A stretch of 49,107 nucleotides of DNA from a virus. Below the pieces are notes generated by a model. The model made no database searches. It was not told the DNA's origin and saw only the letters and a program-made list of their open reading frames with translations. The translations under genes and the position numbers were made by a program. Shown here piece by piece: positions 1 to 8,425 of this stretch. How positions within the stretch are numbered: the first letter of the stretch is position 1; each line of letters starts with the position of its first letter. The stretch is taken from the IMG/VR virus record IMGVR_UViG_3300031227_000079, positions 1 through 49,107 of that record. One strand, written 5' to 3'.

Positions 1-1
1 C

Positions 2-574
2 AAGACCGTCACGGGTGTCGACAATTCCTACAAGCGGAACGGCACGGCGTCGGACACCTACAAGACCAGTGGCGGCCACGGCATCGTCAACAGCAATACG
101 GCGGCGCTGGCCGACTGGACCGACATCGACGAGGCGTTGCTTCTCTTCAACAACATGACCGATTTCCTGACTTCGGAAGTCATCGTGGTCATGCCCAACA
201 CGCTACTCGTTCCGTGGGCACTTCGCTCGACGGCGTTGAATATCGTGAACGGCACGGAAGTCCGTGGCGGTACGAGCAATACGACGAACTGGCAGACCAT
301 CGCACCCAACCCGGTTCCGGGCATCGCGGGCCCGTTGCAAGTGCTTTCCTCGCCACTCGTGTACGCTGTTACAAGCGAAACGAACGACTGGTGGTTGGGT
401 GATTTCCCGCGTGCGTTTGCGTACATGGAAAATTGGGCGATACAGAACACATCCGACGATGGCGGAGAGCAGCGTTTCACCCGCGATATCGTCGCCCGCT
501 TCCGCGTTGACTGGCGTGGTGTCGCGGCCGTCAAAGACCCCCATTATGTATTCCAATCCACCGGAGGCTCGTAA
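2..574 (+). CDS. major capsid protein, carboxy-terminal part (5' truncated)
   Basis: The frame is open from base 2 to the TAA at 572-574, giving 190 residues without a start codon. The last hundred residues read like the end of a phage major head protein: a VVMPNTLLVP strand, then WWLGDFPRAFAYMENW, then the FTRDIVARFRVDWRGVAAV ending typical of phage coat proteins. It lies just before the head-tail joining genes, where the capsid gene is expected. The missing amino end is probably the partial gene at 48982-49107. It would form the icosahedral shell. The family call rests on pattern and position. Confidence 0.75.
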   Translation, partial: KTVTGVDNSYKRNGTASDTYKTSGGHGIVNSNTAALADWTDIDEALLLFNNMTDFLTSEVIVVMPNTLLVPWALRSTALNIVNGTEVRGGTSNTTNWQTIAPNPVPGIAGPLQVLSSPLVYAVTSETNDWWLGDFPRAFAYMENWAIQNTSDDGGEQRFTRDIVARFRVDWRGVAAVKDPHYVFQSTGGS

Positions 575-576
575 TC

Positions 577-1152
577 ATGAAGTGTCGCGTTTCATCGTAC
601 CGTAAGGGCGCAGGCAACATCAACAACATCATCGAGGGCGTTCGCACCCAAGCGGAAGCCAAGCGGGTGTTCAAGAAACAGTCCAAGCCCGATGCGGACG
701 CTCAAATCGTCGTCCAGGTTCTCGACGAAGGCGACGCCGACATGCCACCGCCCACTAAGGTGAAGGTGGAGTCTCCGACCGTGACCGACGCTGACCGCGA
801 GCTTGCCGAGGCGATGAACGCACCGCAACCAGAACCGGCACCTGAGCCGGAAGTCGAATCGGACGCGGGGCCGGTCCAACCAATTGCACCGGAGCCGGCC
901 GCCGAGCCCGCTCCACCTATTAAAGAGGCCGTGCCCCGCGATCCGGTAGCAGAGCCCGTCGAAGACCTCAAGCAGTTTGGCGTGTCGGATAACGACTTGG
1001 CCGACCTGAAAAAAGCTGGGCTGGAAAGTGTGCCGCAAGTAATCGAGTTTGCGAGAGCACACCAGGGGCTTACCAGCTTGCCCGGCGTGGGCCAGGTCGG
1101 CAATGACAAGATCATCAAGGCTATCAAGGCGTCTCGCACCAAGAGTGAGTGA
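577..1152 (+). CDS. hypothetical head-region protein with Pro/Glu-rich linker and helix-hairpin-helix-like end
   Basis: This 191-residue protein follows the capsid gene by two bases, with a GGAGG ribosome site at 562-566 inside the capsid coding end. Residues about 1-60 are basic and folded-looking. Residues about 60-130 are a low-complexity Pro/Glu/Ala linker. Residues about 130-191 (LTSLPGVGQVGNDKIIKAI) resemble a helix-hairpin-helix module like those found at the end of many phage connector-region proteins. A head-tail joining role is inferred from position only. Confidence 0.7.
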   Translation: MKCRVSSYRKGAGNINNIIEGVRTQAEAKRVFKKQSKPDADAQIVVQVLDEGDADMPPPTKVKVESPTVTDADRELAEAMNAPQPEPAPEPEVESDAGPVQPIAPEPAAEPAPPIKEAVPRDPVAEPVEDLKQFGVSDNDLADLKKAGLESVPQVIEFARAHQGLTSLPGVGQVGNDKIIKAIKASRTKSE

Positions 1153-1367
1153 TGACCCAAGCTACCGACCTCGAAACCGCCAAGAATAACCTCGCATCTG
1201 CGATTGCCACCGCCACGGCAAGTACAGGTGCGAGTTATTCCATTGATGGGCAGAGTGTGAGCAAGGCCGATTACCTGACGAGTCTGATTGCTCAGTACAA
1301 CGCACTGGCCGACGCGGCAATTATCGCTGATGGACCGTTTGAGCTTCATACGGAGGGACTGACGTGA
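1152..1367 (+). CDS. small head-tail joining-region protein
   Basis: The ATG at 1152 shares its A with the previous TGA (TGATG), so I prefer it to the GTG at 1149. The 71-residue product is mostly helical and contains ASYSIDGQSVSKADYLTSL, a motif I associate with small proteins between the capsid and tail genes of siphophages. It resembles gpW-like joining proteins in size and place, but no specific function is shown. Confidence 0.7.
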   Translation: MTQATDLETAKNNLASAIATATASTGASYSIDGQSVSKADYLTSLIAQYNALADAAIIADGPFELHTEGLT

Positions 1368-1693
1368 CGTTGGCCGCCGACATTGCGAACGACATGGCGA
1401 CGTTTGACGGGATTGAAACCGTCAGTCTCTATGACAAGTCGGGCGATACCACTGATGCCACCGTGACGGGACTACGGCGGGCGTTGTCACATCGGGAGGT
1501 TCAGCTTGGCGGGTCGGTGGGAATCAATCCGACAGACACAGTGTGGCACTTGCAAGCCAATACCACCGACATCGTTCCTGACGTTGGCGACACAATCACG
1601 GATGGAGACGCTGTGGTGTATACGATTCTGTCAGTTGAGTCGGCTACACTTCGCACTCGATGGCGATTAGTCACGCGAAAGCAGGTATCGTGA
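1364..1693 (+). CDS. putative head-closure (head-tail stopper) protein
   Basis: The GTG start overlaps the previous stop as GTGA. The 109 residues are mainly beta-type with alternating hydrophobics (VWHLQANTTDIVPDVGDTI, then VVYTILSVES). Size, composition and position before the gpG-like gene fit a head-closure protein that caps the portal after packaging. This is a positional inference; sequence similarity was not tested. Confidence 0.6.
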   Translation: MTLAADIANDMATFDGIETVSLYDKSGDTTDATVTGLRRALSHREVQLGGSVGINPTDTVWHLQANTTDIVPDVGDTITDGDAVVYTILSVESATLRTRWRLVTRKQVS

Positions 1694-1696
1694 GCA

Positions 1697-2152
1697 ATGA
1701 AATCGCAGACGGTAGACGAATTTGTAAACGAGTTCTCTCGGGAGCTACCATCCACGTTCGGTGTCGACCAGTCTGCCGCTCTCGCTGAGTGCAAGCCGAT
1801 ATTGCTCCAGGGTATCCAGGACAACTTTTCTAACAAGAAATCATCTTCGGGACAGGCGTGGCCCGCACGCAAAGACCCCGGCCCCCAGCATCCACTGCTG
1901 AATCTGACGGGTGCATTGATGCTCGCTGCAACAGGTGGTGGCGAAGGAACTTCCAGCGTTGGCAGAGAAGACGCAACGTCCATTGAGTTGGGCGTATCCA
2001 AGGGGGCCAGCGGCACGTCTCTCGCTGGCATCAATCGCCATCAGTTTGGTGGTGGTGGCATCCTCGCTCGCCCGTACATGGGAATCAGCGATTCGACAGC
2101 CGATGCGTGTGCCGATGTGATAGCCGACTTCGCGTTGAAGGAGTTGGAATAA
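1697..2152 (+). CDS. phage virion morphogenesis protein (Mu gpG / tail-completion type)
   Basis: The 151-residue protein shows the usual features of the phage virion morphogenesis family: SGQAWPARKD near residue 50, LLNLTGALMLAAT in the middle, then INRHQFGGGG and ILARPYMGISD near the end, followed by a closing helix. Family members complete the head-tail joint or tail terminus. The next gene starts on the last base of its stop codon. Confidence 0.75.
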   Translation: MKSQTVDEFVNEFSRELPSTFGVDQSAALAECKPILLQGIQDNFSNKKSSSGQAWPARKDPGPQHPLLNLTGALMLAATGGGEGTSSVGREDATSIELGVSKGASGTSLAGINRHQFGGGGILARPYMGISDSTADACADVIADFALKELE

Positions 2153-2658
2153 TGGGACATTGGAACCTCAAACACTGGAAGCTCGGCACGTCGTCTGACG
2201 CAACGTCGGTGCATTACAACTGCCTCACATCAGCACAAACGCTCGTGCGTGCTCTTGGGCTCACTGACATTTCGTCGGCAAACATTACGGTCGCTAAGGT
2301 AGCACTTGAGCAAGCCATTAAGCAGGGCGGCCTATCGTTTCCTGGCATCCTCATTGCACCACTCAAGCAACGGATGCCAACGCCAGAGGGAAACAACGTA
2401 CAAGACGATGTGTATTATTCGGTGGCCGTATACACCATCAGCAAAGACAATCACGACACAACGGCAAACCTCGCCCGCAATACCCTTTGGCTCCAGACCA
2501 TTGCCCGCAAGTTCCGCAATCAGCGGCTTGCCAATGTTCCCACTGTCTACACCTGCCAAGTCGAACAGCCCGAGCCGGTGAGTCTACCGTCTTGGTTGAA
2601 TCAATACTTTGTGACCTCGTTGGTTTTGACGTTCATTAGCCGCGAACCACGCGGATAG
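2152..2658 (+). CDS. putative tail terminator / minor tail protein
   Basis: The chosen ATG at 2152 overlaps the preceding TAA (TAATG) and has an AAGGAG site at 2138-2143; the frame is open further upstream but would run deep into the previous gene. The 168-residue product has a mixed alpha/beta pattern and ends shortly before the tail tube gene. That slot normally holds the tail terminator, which caps the tail tube and binds the head. The function is inferred from position. Confidence 0.6.
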   Translation: MGHWNLKHWKLGTSSDATSVHYNCLTSAQTLVRALGLTDISSANITVAKVALEQAIKQGGLSFPGILIAPLKQRMPTPEGNNVQDDVYYSVAVYTISKDNHDTTANLARNTLWLQTIARKFRNQRLANVPTVYTCQVEQPEPVSLPSWLNQYFVTSLVLTFISREPRG

Positions 2659-2668
2659 GAGAAACACT

Positions 2669-3490
2669 ATGACAGTTCCATCAATGGGAGCACAGAGCAC
2701 ATTCAGCTTCAATGCCGTCAACATGGTTGGTTGGTGTACGGTTGGACTCGCGAACACTCACCTTGAGCGTGAGGGGATGCGTGGCGTGCGGTCACATGAC
2801 GTGGATGATGTGCGGCTGGGAAGCACTGCCGTGAGTGGGCAGATTATCATGTCCCCAACGGACACTGAACTCGATACAATTGAACCGTATATAATCGGAG
2901 CTGGCGGTACCGTAGACGCTACGCTTAGCGGCGTCACTATCGTTGTGGACAAGGGCCAGCGAGTGCGGACGTACACCGGCTGCAAAGTCAATCGGGCCAC
3001 GTATCGCGGAAGCTCTGGTGGATTGCTGGAGGTTATTCTGGACATCGAGGGGCTAACGGGCTCGACTGTTGGATCGGCTCCAGGTGAACCGGCGACTCTC
3101 ACCCCGTTTGTCTTCTCGGATACCACGCTGACGTTGGCGGGGTCTGCCCGGGAAGTGGAAGGTTTCGAGATGGTGATTGACAACGCCCTCGTCACCGACC
3201 GCTACCAGAATAGCACCACGCGGACGGACTTGCCCGAGCAGGATCGTATCGTGACGTTGCAGACGACCCACGCTTATTCGAGCAACACGAGCGGGCTCCA
3301 AGGCCAGGCACTTGCTGGTGCCACTGGTACGCTGGCCCTGAACGATGGCACCAATTCAAGAACGTATACCTTCGGCAAGCTCCAAGTTGAGGAGCAACCT
3401 ATCCCAGTACAGGGCAAGGGGCCGATTCCCCTTGTCATCAACATGACCGCCCGTAAAGACGGGGCAACCAAGGAGATAGCAGTAACGTGA
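2669..3490 (+). CDS. major tail tube protein
   Basis: The 273-residue protein is rich in Thr, Gly and Val and predicted beta-strand. It has the paired-domain look of siphophage tube proteins (SGQIIMSPTDTELDTIEPY early, LDIEGLTGSTVG mid, LVINMTARKDGATKEI at the end). It is followed at once by the frameshifted chaperone and tape measure genes, the conserved order for non-contractile tails. An AGGAG site lies about 9 bases before the ATG. It should polymerise into the tail tube. Confidence 0.75.
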   Translation: MTVPSMGAQSTFSFNAVNMVGWCTVGLANTHLEREGMRGVRSHDVDDVRLGSTAVSGQIIMSPTDTELDTIEPYIIGAGGTVDATLSGVTIVVDKGQRVRTYTGCKVNRATYRGSSGGLLEVILDIEGLTGSTVGSAPGEPATLTPFVFSDTTLTLAGSAREVEGFEMVIDNALVTDRYQNSTTRTDLPEQDRIVTLQTTHAYSSNTSGLQGQALAGATGTLALNDGTNSRTYTFGKLQVEEQPIPVQGKGPIPLVINMTARKDGATKEIAVT

Positions 3491-3939
3491 GCAGTAACAA
3501 CCGACTCAATTTCATTCCCGATGATGGTTACACAGAACAGGGATTCATCAAAGCCGACCACCACTTGCACGGTGAGCTTCGATTCAAGTTTCGTCCGGTG
3601 CTTGTAGAACGTCGTTCGCAGCACTTGGCGAAGATCGAGGACGTGACTGGTGATGAGTTCGACCGGGTGACGGCGAAGATTGTCAACGATCACCTCAAGG
3701 AATGGGACTTGAAGGACGCGAAGGGCGAGGTGGTGGAAATCACCCCCAAGTGGCTCTTGCGTCTCAAACCTCAGTTGTTCGTGCGTCTTCATTCCATCAT
3801 CATCGGTACAGACACCAGTGACACGGACCCGAAGTGGAAGGATGACGTGAAGGACGAGCACACGGACCAGTCGCTTGAGTCGGCACTATCGAAAACGGAT
3901 GTGGGGTCAGTACGACAAGGGGCGTCGGAAAAAAACTAA
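3487..3939 (+). CDS. tail assembly chaperone, upstream (G-like) frame
   Basis: It starts with a GTG overlapping the tube stop (GTGA) and makes 150 mostly charged, helical residues. The TAA at 3937-3939 directly follows a run of seven A and a C. This is the position of lambda G: a soluble chaperone that binds the tape measure during tail assembly. The overlapping -1 frame continues into a second domain, so this product is likely made beside a longer fusion. Confidence 0.75.
   Translation: MSSNNRLNFIPDDGYTEQGFIKADHHLHGELRFKFRPVLVERRSQHLAKIEDVTGDEFDRVTAKIVNDHLKEWDLKDAKGEVVEITPKWLLRLKPQLFVRLHSIIIGTDTSDTDPKWKDDVKDEHTDQSLESALSKTDVGSVRQGASEKN
3930..3936 (+). promoter_or_regulatory. A-AAA-AAC slippery site for -1 ribosomal frameshifting
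   Basis: Bases 3929-3935 are seven A followed by C at 3936. In the chaperone frame the heptamer parses exactly as A AAA AAC, followed by the TAA stop, which is the canonical -1 slippery heptamer in the required phase. Slippage moves ribosomes into a frame open to 4331. The arrangement matches the G/GT frameshift of siphophage tail chaperones. Confidence 0.8.
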
Positions 3940-4331
3940 GAAACGGGCTGGCGTTACTGCTGGCCCACCCGGAGATTCCAACATGCGACGAGTGTTGTGA
4001 GTGGGTGCATGATCCGAAAACGTGGCAGAAAAGCGAATATCGCAACAAGCCTGTTAGGCGGCCTGGACATTCCAAGCCACCTTGTCAGACCTGTCCGAAA
4101 GCGAAGAACGAAAAGAAACCTTGCCCGGAAGCGGGAAGGAAAGCAACGCTCAACAAACGGAACTGGACAACCCTGCAACGGTACTTTGAACACACTGGAG
4201 AGAGTGCTAGACTTGACCCCATCCAGCGACGGAATTTCGGTATCATTCGCTTCATGTTTGATGCCGATAGACGAGCAAACCAACGGGCAACAATCGAACT
4301 CTTAACTGCGAGTCTGACGGTAAATGGCTAA
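3936..4331 (+). CDS. tail assembly chaperone, -1 frameshift extension (GT-like)
   Basis: This frame is open from the slippery site to the TAA at 4329-4331 and adds 131 residues to the upstream chaperone, about 281 in all. It has no good start codon of its own. The extension begins RNGLALLLAHPEIPTCDECC and has Cys pairs (CDECC, CQTCP, CPEAG) that could bind zinc, then a basic helical end. In lambda-like phages such an extension recruits the tube protein. It overlaps the tape measure start by 8 bases. Confidence 0.75.
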   Translation, partial: LRNGLALLLAHPEIPTCDECCEWVHDPKTWQKSEYRNKPVRRPGHSKPPCQTCPKAKNEKKPCPEAGRKATLNKRNWTTLQRYFEHTGESARLDPIQRRNFGIIRFMFDADRRANQRATIELLTASLTVNG

Positions 4332-6117
4332 TAGCGAAAGAGAAGTCCTGATTCGGTTGAAGGTTGAGGGCGATAAGTCTAACAAAAAGGCTTTCCAGGA
4401 AGTCGCCAAATCAGCAGCCAGTTCCCAGAAGGCCGTTGATAAGTCTGCGAAGGACCGCGAACGGGCCGAGATTCGCACGGCCGCCAGTGTCACGCGAACC
4501 GACAAAACATTATTCACAAATCGCATGAAGGCTATTCGTAATCGCGAGCGGGTGGAGTCGCGGGCGATGAAGGCTCGTGTAGACGGGGAACGGAAGGCCG
4601 CCCGAGAAGTGCAGCGGCTTGCCAACCAAACCGCCAAGGCTCAAGTACAAGCCGCCCAAAAATACCAGGATTCACAGGCCCAAATCAAGCAGGGACAGAC
4701 GCAAATTGCCGAGCGGTTTAATAGTGGAATGGGTGACGCCCTGAGATTTGGTCGTGGCCTTGCGATGGTCGGGCTGATTGGTGAAGAGAGCACAGAGAAG
4801 GTTATCCAGGGACTTATTAAAATTACGAGCGCCGTTGACATCGTCGCGGGTGGCATCGGTATGTGGGTTAGGTACAGCAACATCATGCGAGATGTTGCGG
4901 CGATGAGCAAGGTGGCGGCAGCGGGGCAGTTGGCATTGGCTGCTGCCCAAGGGAAGGTGGCGGCAACTGGCGTGGCTGGTGCGGCTGGTGGTGGTGTTGG
5001 CAGGACGGTCGGATCTGGGTTGGCTGGTGCGGGCGGGGCAAAGGTTGCGGGCGTGGCTGGCGGTTCAGGGATTGTGGGCACCGTGGGTGCGTCTCTCGGT
5101 GCGTTCATTGGTGCCGTGGGTGCGGTTACTACTGTTTTTGAAACTGGCCGGGATGTATGGCAACACGGGTTGATGGGCGGTGCTACCCCAGGTTCGTTGT
5201 CAGATACTATCGCCAATGCCGAGGTATCTGTTGCGAATTGGGCAGCTAGCCTTGCTGGATTCGATTTGACTGGTGGCCAAAAAACAAAGCGAATCCAAGG
5301 AAAACAAGAGGGATTTCGGGCATTGACGGCCGCTGAGTCGTCTCGCCGGGCTGTGGAGAGGCAAAATCTACAATCCCGGATGAGCAGCGAAGGGTTGCCA
5401 ATTCTTCAGGGCCGATTGGCTGCCTCCCGTGGCACCGTGGCGACCAACCAACGCGAGGGCAACGAGGGGGCGGCGAGCGTGGACGCTGACCGCAAGCACC
5501 TCTCCATCTTGGATGCTGTCCGGGAGAAGCAAAAGGAAATCAACGCCACGGTGAGAGAGCGGCAAGCGGGACTTATTGATAACGGCCAGAAGGTGGTTGA
5601 CAATCTCCGTGAGCAACGCGACCTCCACCTGAACATGGCCAAGCAGATACGTGAACAAGGCAAGAGTGCGGCCGAGAGGTTTGGGGCCTTGTCTGCCCGC
5701 GACCAAGCAAAGGCACAAGTGGCATTTCAGCAAGTACAGGCCGGGACGGCTGGCCGAGAAGCGGAGTCGCTGGCTGAGCGGTTTGGCTCAAAGGTCATCT
5801 CTGACACCATAGCACAGCGGAGGCGGGCCCGAGCATCGGCAGCGGGTTTTGGAGAGACGTTTGGCAGGGGGTTTGAGGAAAGAGCATCGGCGGCACAGGG
5901 CAGGGGTGAATCGTTCGGGCGCGATGCTGGCGTAGCAAGTGGCCGAGTCAATGAACTCAAGGAACGAGTTGCACAATCCACAAATAGAATGGCCGACCAA
6001 CTCAAGAAACTAACCGACGAAATGCGGACCACACAAGAGCGGATATGGGTGGCAAGGACCGAAGATATGATAAACAATGAAGTCCAACAGCGTCAGGCAC
6101 TGCAACAGTCCGAATAG
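4324..6117 (+). CDS. tape measure protein
   Basis: This 597-residue protein is the longest in the tail block and directly follows the chaperone pair. Residues about 1-130 and 330-597 are charged, Gln/Arg/Glu-rich and likely coiled coil. Residues about 140-290 are hydrophobic and Ala/Gly/Val-rich, as in the membrane-active part of tape measures. The length would correspond to a tail of about 90 nm at 0.15 nm per residue (rule of thumb). It sets tail length and may help DNA entry. Confidence 0.75.
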   Translation: MANSEREVLIRLKVEGDKSNKKAFQEVAKSAASSQKAVDKSAKDRERAEIRTAASVTRTDKTLFTNRMKAIRNRERVESRAMKARVDGERKAAREVQRLANQTAKAQVQAAQKYQDSQAQIKQGQTQIAERFNSGMGDALRFGRGLAMVGLIGEESTEKVIQGLIKITSAVDIVAGGIGMWVRYSNIMRDVAAMSKVAAAGQLALAAAQGKVAATGVAGAAGGGVGRTVGSGLAGAGGAKVAGVAGGSGIVGTVGASLGAFIGAVGAVTTVFETGRDVWQHGLMGGATPGSLSDTIANAEVSVANWAASLAGFDLTGGQKTKRIQGKQEGFRALTAAESSRRAVERQNLQSRMSSEGLPILQGRLAASRGTVATNQREGNEGAASVDADRKHLSILDAVREKQKEINATVRERQAGLIDNGQKVVDNLREQRDLHLNMAKQIREQGKSAAERFGALSARDQAKAQVAFQQVQAGTAGREAESLAERFGSKVISDTIAQRRRARASAAGFGETFGRGFEERASAAQGRGESFGRDAGVASGRVNELKERVAQSTNRMADQLKKLTDEMRTTQERIWVARTEDMINNEVQQRQALQQSE

Positions 6118-6124
6118 GCGACCG

Positions 6125-6352
6125 CTAGAGAAACCCGGCCACTAAGATAAATAATGCAACTGTGAGCGAAGAAAGCATGACGCCCAGCACAACAACGGTT
6201 AGCACCATACGGAAAGACAAATCCTCTACGGGAGTGCTTCCAATGGCATTAGGTACCTTGGGAACATCAATTCCGCAATGTTGGCATTTTACTGCCCCCC
6301 AATTCAATCGCCCCTTGCATTCGGGACACCGCAGTCTCGTCAATCCAAACAT
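6125..6352 (-). CDS. zinc-ribbon membrane protein, sole minus-strand gene
   Basis: The ATG reads from 6352 on the minus strand with an AAAGGAAA site upstream (about 6358-6365) and gives 75 residues. Residues about 7-24 form a zinc ribbon (CPECKGR and CQHCGID). Residues about 47-73 are one long hydrophobic segment (MVLTVVVLGVMLSSLTVALF). It lies between tape measure and distal tail genes, against the direction of all its neighbours. That, and its own promoter-like sequence, mark it as a moron. Its function is unknown. Confidence 0.65.
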   Translation of the reverse strand: MFGLTRLRCPECKGRLNWGAVKCQHCGIDVPKVPNAIGSTPVEDLSFRMVLTVVVLGVMLSSLTVALFILVAGFL

Positions 6353-6373
6353 GGCACTTTTCCTTTCGCTTTC

Positions 6374-6401
6374 ACTATAACTGATAACCTCAAAGACACA
6401 A
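6374..6401 (-). promoter_or_regulatory. promoter-like sequence for the minus-strand zinc-ribbon gene
   Basis: On the minus strand, TTGTGT (6401-6396) is followed after 16 bases by TATAGT (6379-6374), a five-of-six match to the sigma-70 type -10 box. The start codon lies 22 bases further on. The -35 match is weak. Host promoter consensus is unknown. Confidence 0.4.
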
Positions 6402-6408
6402 CCTTCCG

Positions 6409-7152
6409 ATGTACCTGAAGTACAAATCATATACACACACTGCCGGCGAGACTGAGCTTTCCATCTCCAGGGAAACGCTATATTCAGAGCACGACGAGCC
6501 GTGGGCTGTTCGTGAGCGTTGGGACATCTTGGGGCGACTCCAGATTACAGACAAGGGTACGGTGGCGGCCAACCAAACAGCCATGACCACGGCCATCAAT
6601 GCACTGAAAACAGCCTATGCGTCGGGTAGTGGTGACTTGGTTTTCTACGATGATTCTGGTGCGGCTACCAGCCATTCCATGTTGACGGCCAGTGCCGTTG
6701 CCGGCGTCAAAGTCGTGGCCCCTATGTCATTTCCCGAGGGGCGCGGTGCCGAGTATTCTACCTTCCGAAATTACACGGTTTCGCTGGAGGCTACATTTCT
6801 TGATTCGTCGGCGGGGCTGATTTCTTGGACAGAATCCATTTCTTACCGGGGGACGGGCGGTTCCGAATTCGTCTATCTTGTCCCCCGACAGGGAAATCCA
6901 CAACAACAATGGCCCACCCAGCGGACTCCAATTATGGTACAGCAGCAGGGAGCGGCCACGGGTGCCAATGGAATATACCCCGTTCCACCTGCTCCGATTT
7001 TCGGGCTAAATGCGGAGCACGTTTCACAGCGGGACATACGCCGCGAGGTGCCCCAAGACAGTTCGCGGCGCCGGCAGATAACGTGGAGTTTTGTTTTTGA
7101 GGTGCTTGTACCCGGTACGCTGTTTCCAACAACCAAGTCGATAAACGGATGA
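6409..7152 (+). CDS. putative distal tail protein
   Basis: The 247-residue protein begins with a beta-rich domain (LKYKSYTHTAGETELSI, then WDILGRLQITDKGTV) like the amino end of some distal tail or tail-associated proteins. A basic Pro/Gln-rich segment follows at about 160-240. It is the first forward tail gene after the tape measure, the usual place of Dit. The ribosome site is poor, perhaps because the minus-strand gene was inserted just upstream. Function is inferred from position. Confidence 0.55.
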   Translation: MYLKYKSYTHTAGETELSISRETLYSEHDEPWAVRERWDILGRLQITDKGTVAANQTAMTTAINALKTAYASGSGDLVFYDDSGAATSHSMLTASAVAGVKVVAPMSFPEGRGAEYSTFRNYTVSLEATFLDSSAGLISWTESISYRGTGGSEFVYLVPRQGNPQQQWPTQRTPIMVQQQGAATGANGIYPVPPAPIFGLNAEHVSQRDIRREVPQDSSRRRQITWSFVFEVLVPGTLFPTTKSING

Positions 7153-7162
7153 GGCGATAATC

Positions 7163-8425
7163 ATGGGTACTAACATCTGGCGAGGTTACGCCACGGCGAT
7201 TGCTCAGGTCGATACCGTCACTGCCGCACTGACGTGGGCTAATACCGACACGGCCACCGCAACCATCAACGATAAAGACGTGGTTTATACGGTTGCTGGG
7301 ATTAGCGGCAATACCCACCTAAACGTACTGACGGGCCTGGCTGCGGCACTCAACGCATCGACCGTCCCTGAGTTTGCCGAGTCGACGTATACGGTGGCGA
7401 CCAATACCACGATGACAGTCACGGCCGATTCGGCTGGAATGCCGTTCACGATGACCGTGGCGGCCAGCACGGGCGGTGACGGTACGCTGGCGACTGCTGC
7501 GACCACTGGCAACGCGGGGCCAGCAGACGCAAGCACAGCGGCTAATTGGTCGGAAGCGTCGGTTCCGGGTGCGAGCGACTTGGTGGTATTCGAGAATTCG
7601 GACAGGGATTGCAAGTATGGGCTCGACTTTGGAGCCACCAACTTTGCCAGTCTCGGCATCCCCAAGACGTTCACGGGCGATATTGGCCTGCCGCGAACGC
7701 ATGGCAGCGGCACATCAGCCTACGTCGAATACCGCAATCAAGACCTCAAGTTCCAGTGTGACAACGCTGTAGACGTTGGGCGTGGTACGGGGTCGGGGTC
7801 GCGACGGGTCCGGCTGGACACCGTTAGCGTGGACACGACAATCAACGTCTTCGATACGGGCAGCGAAGTCGAGACGGGCATTCCGGCGTTGCTCCTGACG
7901 AATACCAGTGCCGCCACGACAGTCAACATCATGAAGGGTAGTGTCGGCCACTGCTTCTTCTCCGGCGAGACGGGCACGATCCACACGCTGAACGTGAGCT
8001 ACCGCACAAACAAGGCGGGTGATGCGTTTCTGTGGTGCGGTAATGGATCGACGCTGAACACTGTCAATATCTCCGGTGGCACCACGCGGGTGGCCTCCAA
8101 CATCGTTACGCTCATTGTCAATGATGGCGTTGTGTCTGTTGACGAAGCGGCCACGATAACTACACTGACTATCGACGGCGGCACAGTGGTTGATAAGTCT
8201 ACGGGCACGTTCACCACGGTATCGCTGGTGGGTGAATATGACCATCGGCAATCGTTGGAAGCCAAGACCATCACCAATCTAACCACTTTCAGCAAAGCTA
8301 AGTATCACGATCCATTCGGTGTGGTGACGGTGACGAACGGGATTGATTTCAGTAAATGCAGTCCTGATGATCTTGCCGTGTTCGATACGGCACCTAACAA
8401 GACCTGGACACAGACGGCCATCTAA
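7163..8425 (+). CDS. tail-associated structural protein, beta-rich
   Basis: This 420-residue protein is Thr/Val/Ala/Gly-rich and predicted mostly beta-strand. Residues about 1-120 resemble a repetitive virion domain; residues about 200-390 have short strands with regular hydrophobics (TLNTVNISGGTTRVASNIV), suggesting a beta-helix or beta-roll. It lies between the putative distal tail and hub genes, so a tail-tip or fibre role is likely. No enzymatic motif is visible. Confidence 0.6.
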   Translation: MGTNIWRGYATAIAQVDTVTAALTWANTDTATATINDKDVVYTVAGISGNTHLNVLTGLAAALNASTVPEFAESTYTVATNTTMTVTADSAGMPFTMTVAASTGGDGTLATAATTGNAGPADASTAANWSEASVPGASDLVVFENSDRDCKYGLDFGATNFASLGIPKTFTGDIGLPRTHGSGTSAYVEYRNQDLKFQCDNAVDVGRGTGSGSRRVRLDTVSVDTTINVFDTGSEVETGIPALLLTNTSAATTVNIMKGSVGHCFFSGETGTIHTLNVSYRTNKAGDAFLWCGNGSTLNTVNISGGTTRVASNIVTLIVNDGVVSVDEAATITTLTIDGGTVVDKSTGTFTTVSLVGEYDHRQSLEAKTITNLTTFSKAKYHDPFGVVTVTNGIDFSKCSPDDLAVFDTAPNKTWTQTAI

